Part shown: piece after piece, positions 60,662 to 64,000 of the stretch
Numbering within the stretch: position 1 is the stretch's first letter
Layout of the letters: the number at the start of each line of letters is the position of its first letter
Source: Burkholderiaceae bacterium
Lineage (GTDB): Bacteria > Pseudomonadota > Gammaproteobacteria > Burkholderiales > Burkholderiaceae_E
Direction of reading: 5' to 3'
NCBI GenBank assembly: GCA_027493945.1
Contig: JAOSJU010000001.1
Span: forward strand, 3,468,484-3,532,483
DNA length: 64,000 bases
Position numbers and translations under genes: made by a program
Notes under the pieces: model-generated
The model's input: the letters and a program-made list of their open reading frames with translations, nothing else
What the model was told of the DNA's origin: nothing
The model's database searches: none

Positions 60662-61999
60662 TGCGGCGCCGCGCGCGCCGCCGTCTGGCCGGCGCGATCG
60701 GGGCTTCGGCGCTGCTGGCCGCCGTTCCCGCCGGGGCGGCAGCCGCGCAGGCCGGGGCCGCCGGCGCGCGGGCTTCGGGCACGCCGCCTTCCGGCGATCC
60801 GATCCGACTGGCCGTCATCGAGGGTTTTTCCGGCGCTTTCGCCAACGCCGGCGACTCGGTCTGGCGCAATCTGGCCTTCGCCATCGACCGGGTGAACGCG
60901 CGCGGCGGCGTGCGCGTCGGCGGCACGCCGCGCCCGCTGCAGCTGGTGCGGCTCGACAGCCAGGGCCAGGTGGAAGAGGCGATCGCGATGCTGCGCAAGG
61001 CCGCCGACCAGCGCATCCCGTTCGTCCTGCAGGGCAACAGCTCCGCAGTGGCGGCGGCGCTGATCGACGCCGTGTCGGCGCACAACGAGCGCGAGCCGGG
61101 CAACCGGCTGCTGTTCCTGAACTACTCGGCGGTCGATCCGTCGCTCACCGACGAGCGCTGCAGCTTCTGGCACTTTCGCTTCGACGCGCATGCCGGAATG
61201 CGCATGAGCGCGCTCGCCGACGCGCTGGCGCAGAACCGGCGCGTGCACCGCGCCTACCTGCTGAACCAGGACTACAGCTTCGGCAAGCAGGTGGCAGCCC
61301 TCGCGCGGCAGATGATCGCCGCCAGGCGCCCCGATATCGAGATCGTGGGCGACGAGCTGCATCCGCTCGGCCGGATCAAGGATTTCGTGCCCTATGCCGC
61401 CAAGATCAAGGCAGCCGGCGCCGACACGGTGGTCACCGGCAACTGGGGCAACGACCTCACTCTCCTGGTGCGCGCAGCGCGCGAGGTGGGGCTGGCGGCC
61501 GACTTCTACACCTTCTACGGCAACGGGCTGGGCGCCCCGGCGGCGATCGGCGAGGCGGGGGTGGGCCGCGTGCGCGCGGTCGCCGAGTGGCACCCGAACG
61601 CCGGCGTGCCCGCCGCCGAGCAGATCTATCTCGAGTTTCGCCAGCGGCTGCGCGATCCGCGCGACGACTACTTCAACATGCGCCACGTGGTAATGATCGA
61701 CATGCTGGCGGCGGCGATCGAGGCGGCAGGCACCACCGAGGCCGCGGCCGTGGCGCGCCGGCTCGAGGGACGAACCCACCGCGGGCCGCCGTACGCGGCG
61801 ACGATGCGGGCCGCGGATCACCAGTTGCTGACGCCGCTGTACGTGTCGGTGATGGAGCGGGCAGGGCCCCGAGGCCGGCCAGGGCGCCCCGAAGTACGAC
61901 CTCGAAGGCAGCGGGTTCGGTTTTCGCACCGAGCGCTTCGTCGACCTGCAGTCCTCGGCCCGGCCGCATTCCTGCGCGATGCGGCGTCCGGACGGTTGA
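60661..61999 (+). CDS. Branched-chain amino acid ABC transporter binding protein-like, frameshift near 3' end
   Basis: About 445 residues with an Arg-rich signal peptide ([19 protein letters not shown]). It has the LivJ-type periplasmic binding fold: [41 protein letters not shown] and [19 protein letters not shown] in parts. Near 61870-61880 one base is missing in the CCCC of GGGCCCCGAGG; restoring it gives [19 protein letters not shown] to TGA 61997. No permease genes follow, and it is translationally coupled to leuA, so it may be a ligand sensor or a solo receptor tied to leucine supply. Confidence 0.8.
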
Positions 62000-62012
62000 T
62001 CGCGATTCGGGC

Positions 62013-62018
62013 TATAAT
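62013..62018 (+). promoter_or_regulatory. -10 box of the rpsO promoter
   Basis: A perfect TATAAT lies 112 bp before the rpsO start codon. The corresponding -35 region is GC-rich and weak. Confidence 0.5.
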
Positions 62019-62129
62019 CTTCCGTTTTCCGCCCCTCTTCGGCGCTTTTCTGGAGCCGGCGTGGCGGAACAGGCACGGCATCGCAACCCGGCGATGCCGC
62101 AAGTGGAAGTCTCTTCTCAGGGGAAACTC

Positions 62130-62399
62130 ATGGCTGTCGCCAACATCGACAAGGCGAAGATCGTCGCCGACTACCAGCGCGGCGCGAAGGACACCGGCTC
62201 GCCCGAGGTCCAGGTCGCGCTGCTCACCGCTCGCATCGTCGAGCTGACCGAGCACTTCAAGGTCCACGCGAAAGACCACCATTCGCGCCGCGGCCTGCTG
62301 AAGATGGTCAGCCGCCGCCGCAAGCTGCTCGACTACCTGAAGGGCACGAGCCCTTCGAGTTACAAGGCGCTGATCGAGCGACTCGGCCTGCGCGGCTGA
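62130..62399 (+). CDS. rpsO: 30S ribosomal protein S15
   Basis: 89 residues, exact family length. Binds 16S rRNA helix 22 and bridges to 50S. Signatures: [49 protein letters not shown] (in consecutive parts) and [12 protein letters not shown]. The AGGGGAAA ribosome site precedes ATG 62130. Followed by a terminator hairpin and pnp, the classic rpsO-pnp order. Confidence 0.98.
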   Translation: MAVANIDKAKIVADYQRGAKDTGSPEVQVALLTARIVELTEHFKVHAKDHHSRRGLLKMVSRRRKLLDYLKGTSPSSYKALIERLGLRG

Positions 62400-62411
62400 C
62401 GAAACGGATCC

Positions 62412-62446
62412 GAAACCCGCAAGCGAACCTTGCGGGTTTCTTGTTT
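62412..62446 (+). terminator. Hairpin between rpsO and pnp
   Basis: GAAACCCGCAAG (62412-62423) pairs with CTTGCGGGTTTC (62429-62440), then TTGTTT. This partial terminator lets some transcription reach pnp and may be cut by RNase III as in E. coli; that processing is inferred from the conserved arrangement. Confidence 0.75.
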
Positions 62447-62460
62447 CGAAAGGAATCAAA

Positions 62461-64000
<1,540 letters not shown>

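Overview
This window is a GC-rich chromosomal segment, almost entirely coding, from a betaproteobacterium that is probably in the Burkholderiales. That placement rests on gene families and gene order: rimP-nusA-infB-rbfA-truB, metG next to apbC, adjacent aat and bpt transferase genes, a DUF3460 protein, and a red-type (form IC) RuBisCO operon with cbbX and a divergent cbbR. The species cannot be named from sequence alone.

Layout. 0-8.4 kb: a penicillin-binding protein 7 homologue, an IclR regulator, a frameshifted B12-binding radical SAM gene, small membrane and DUF2249 genes, the aat-bpt-pyrD operon and a Nudix hydrolase. 8.5-12 kb: initiator tRNA-fMet, a tandem-repeat spacer, scpB and an RluB-type pseudouridine synthase. 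12-20.4 kb: the translation operon rimP-nusA-infB-rbfA-truB-typA, behind a sigma70-like promoter and a terminator-like hairpin. 20.5-26.6 kb: mixed metabolic and stress genes (thioesterase, hemerythrin protein, SWIB protein, YhhN, LysR, macrodomain, enoyl-CoA hydratase, methyltransferase). 26.7-34.3 kb: the Calvin-Benson operon cbbL-cbbS-cbbX-fbp-prk, its divergent regulator cbbR, a BenE-type transporter and ArfB. 34.4-42.5 kb: aminotransferase, PIN protein, OmpA-like protein, murB, scpA, metG and apbC.

42.5-57 kb is a molybdenum block. It holds modABC-modE, ModE-like boxes, a second regulator with a HTH plus a molybdate-binding-like domain, a FecCD-type ABC permease and ATPase with no binding protein beside them, and a seven-gene molybdenum hydroxylase cluster (coxS-L-M-D-E-G and xdhC). 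The large subunit carries AYRGAGR, the signature of form II CoxL-like enzymes, so real CO oxidation is doubtful. 57-64 kb: dcd, a leucine-rich leader peptide and leuA, a Liv-type binding protein, rpsO and the start of pnp.

The most unusual feature is an intein of about 376 residues with an HNH homing endonuclease motif. It splits dCTP deaminase (dcd) exactly between the residues aligned with E. coli Arg115 and position 116. The second is a 267-bp non-coding element at 42567-42833 with perfect 31-bp terminal inverted repeats enclosing two large capped hairpins; a lone end copy (29/31) lies beside murB.

Many conserved genes, including essential ones (infB, truB), carry apparent single-base indels, often in G or C runs. 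At least fifteen are visible. These look like assembly or sequencing errors rather than decay, and the affected genes are annotated across the break. No phage, transposase, CRISPR array or known defence system was found.
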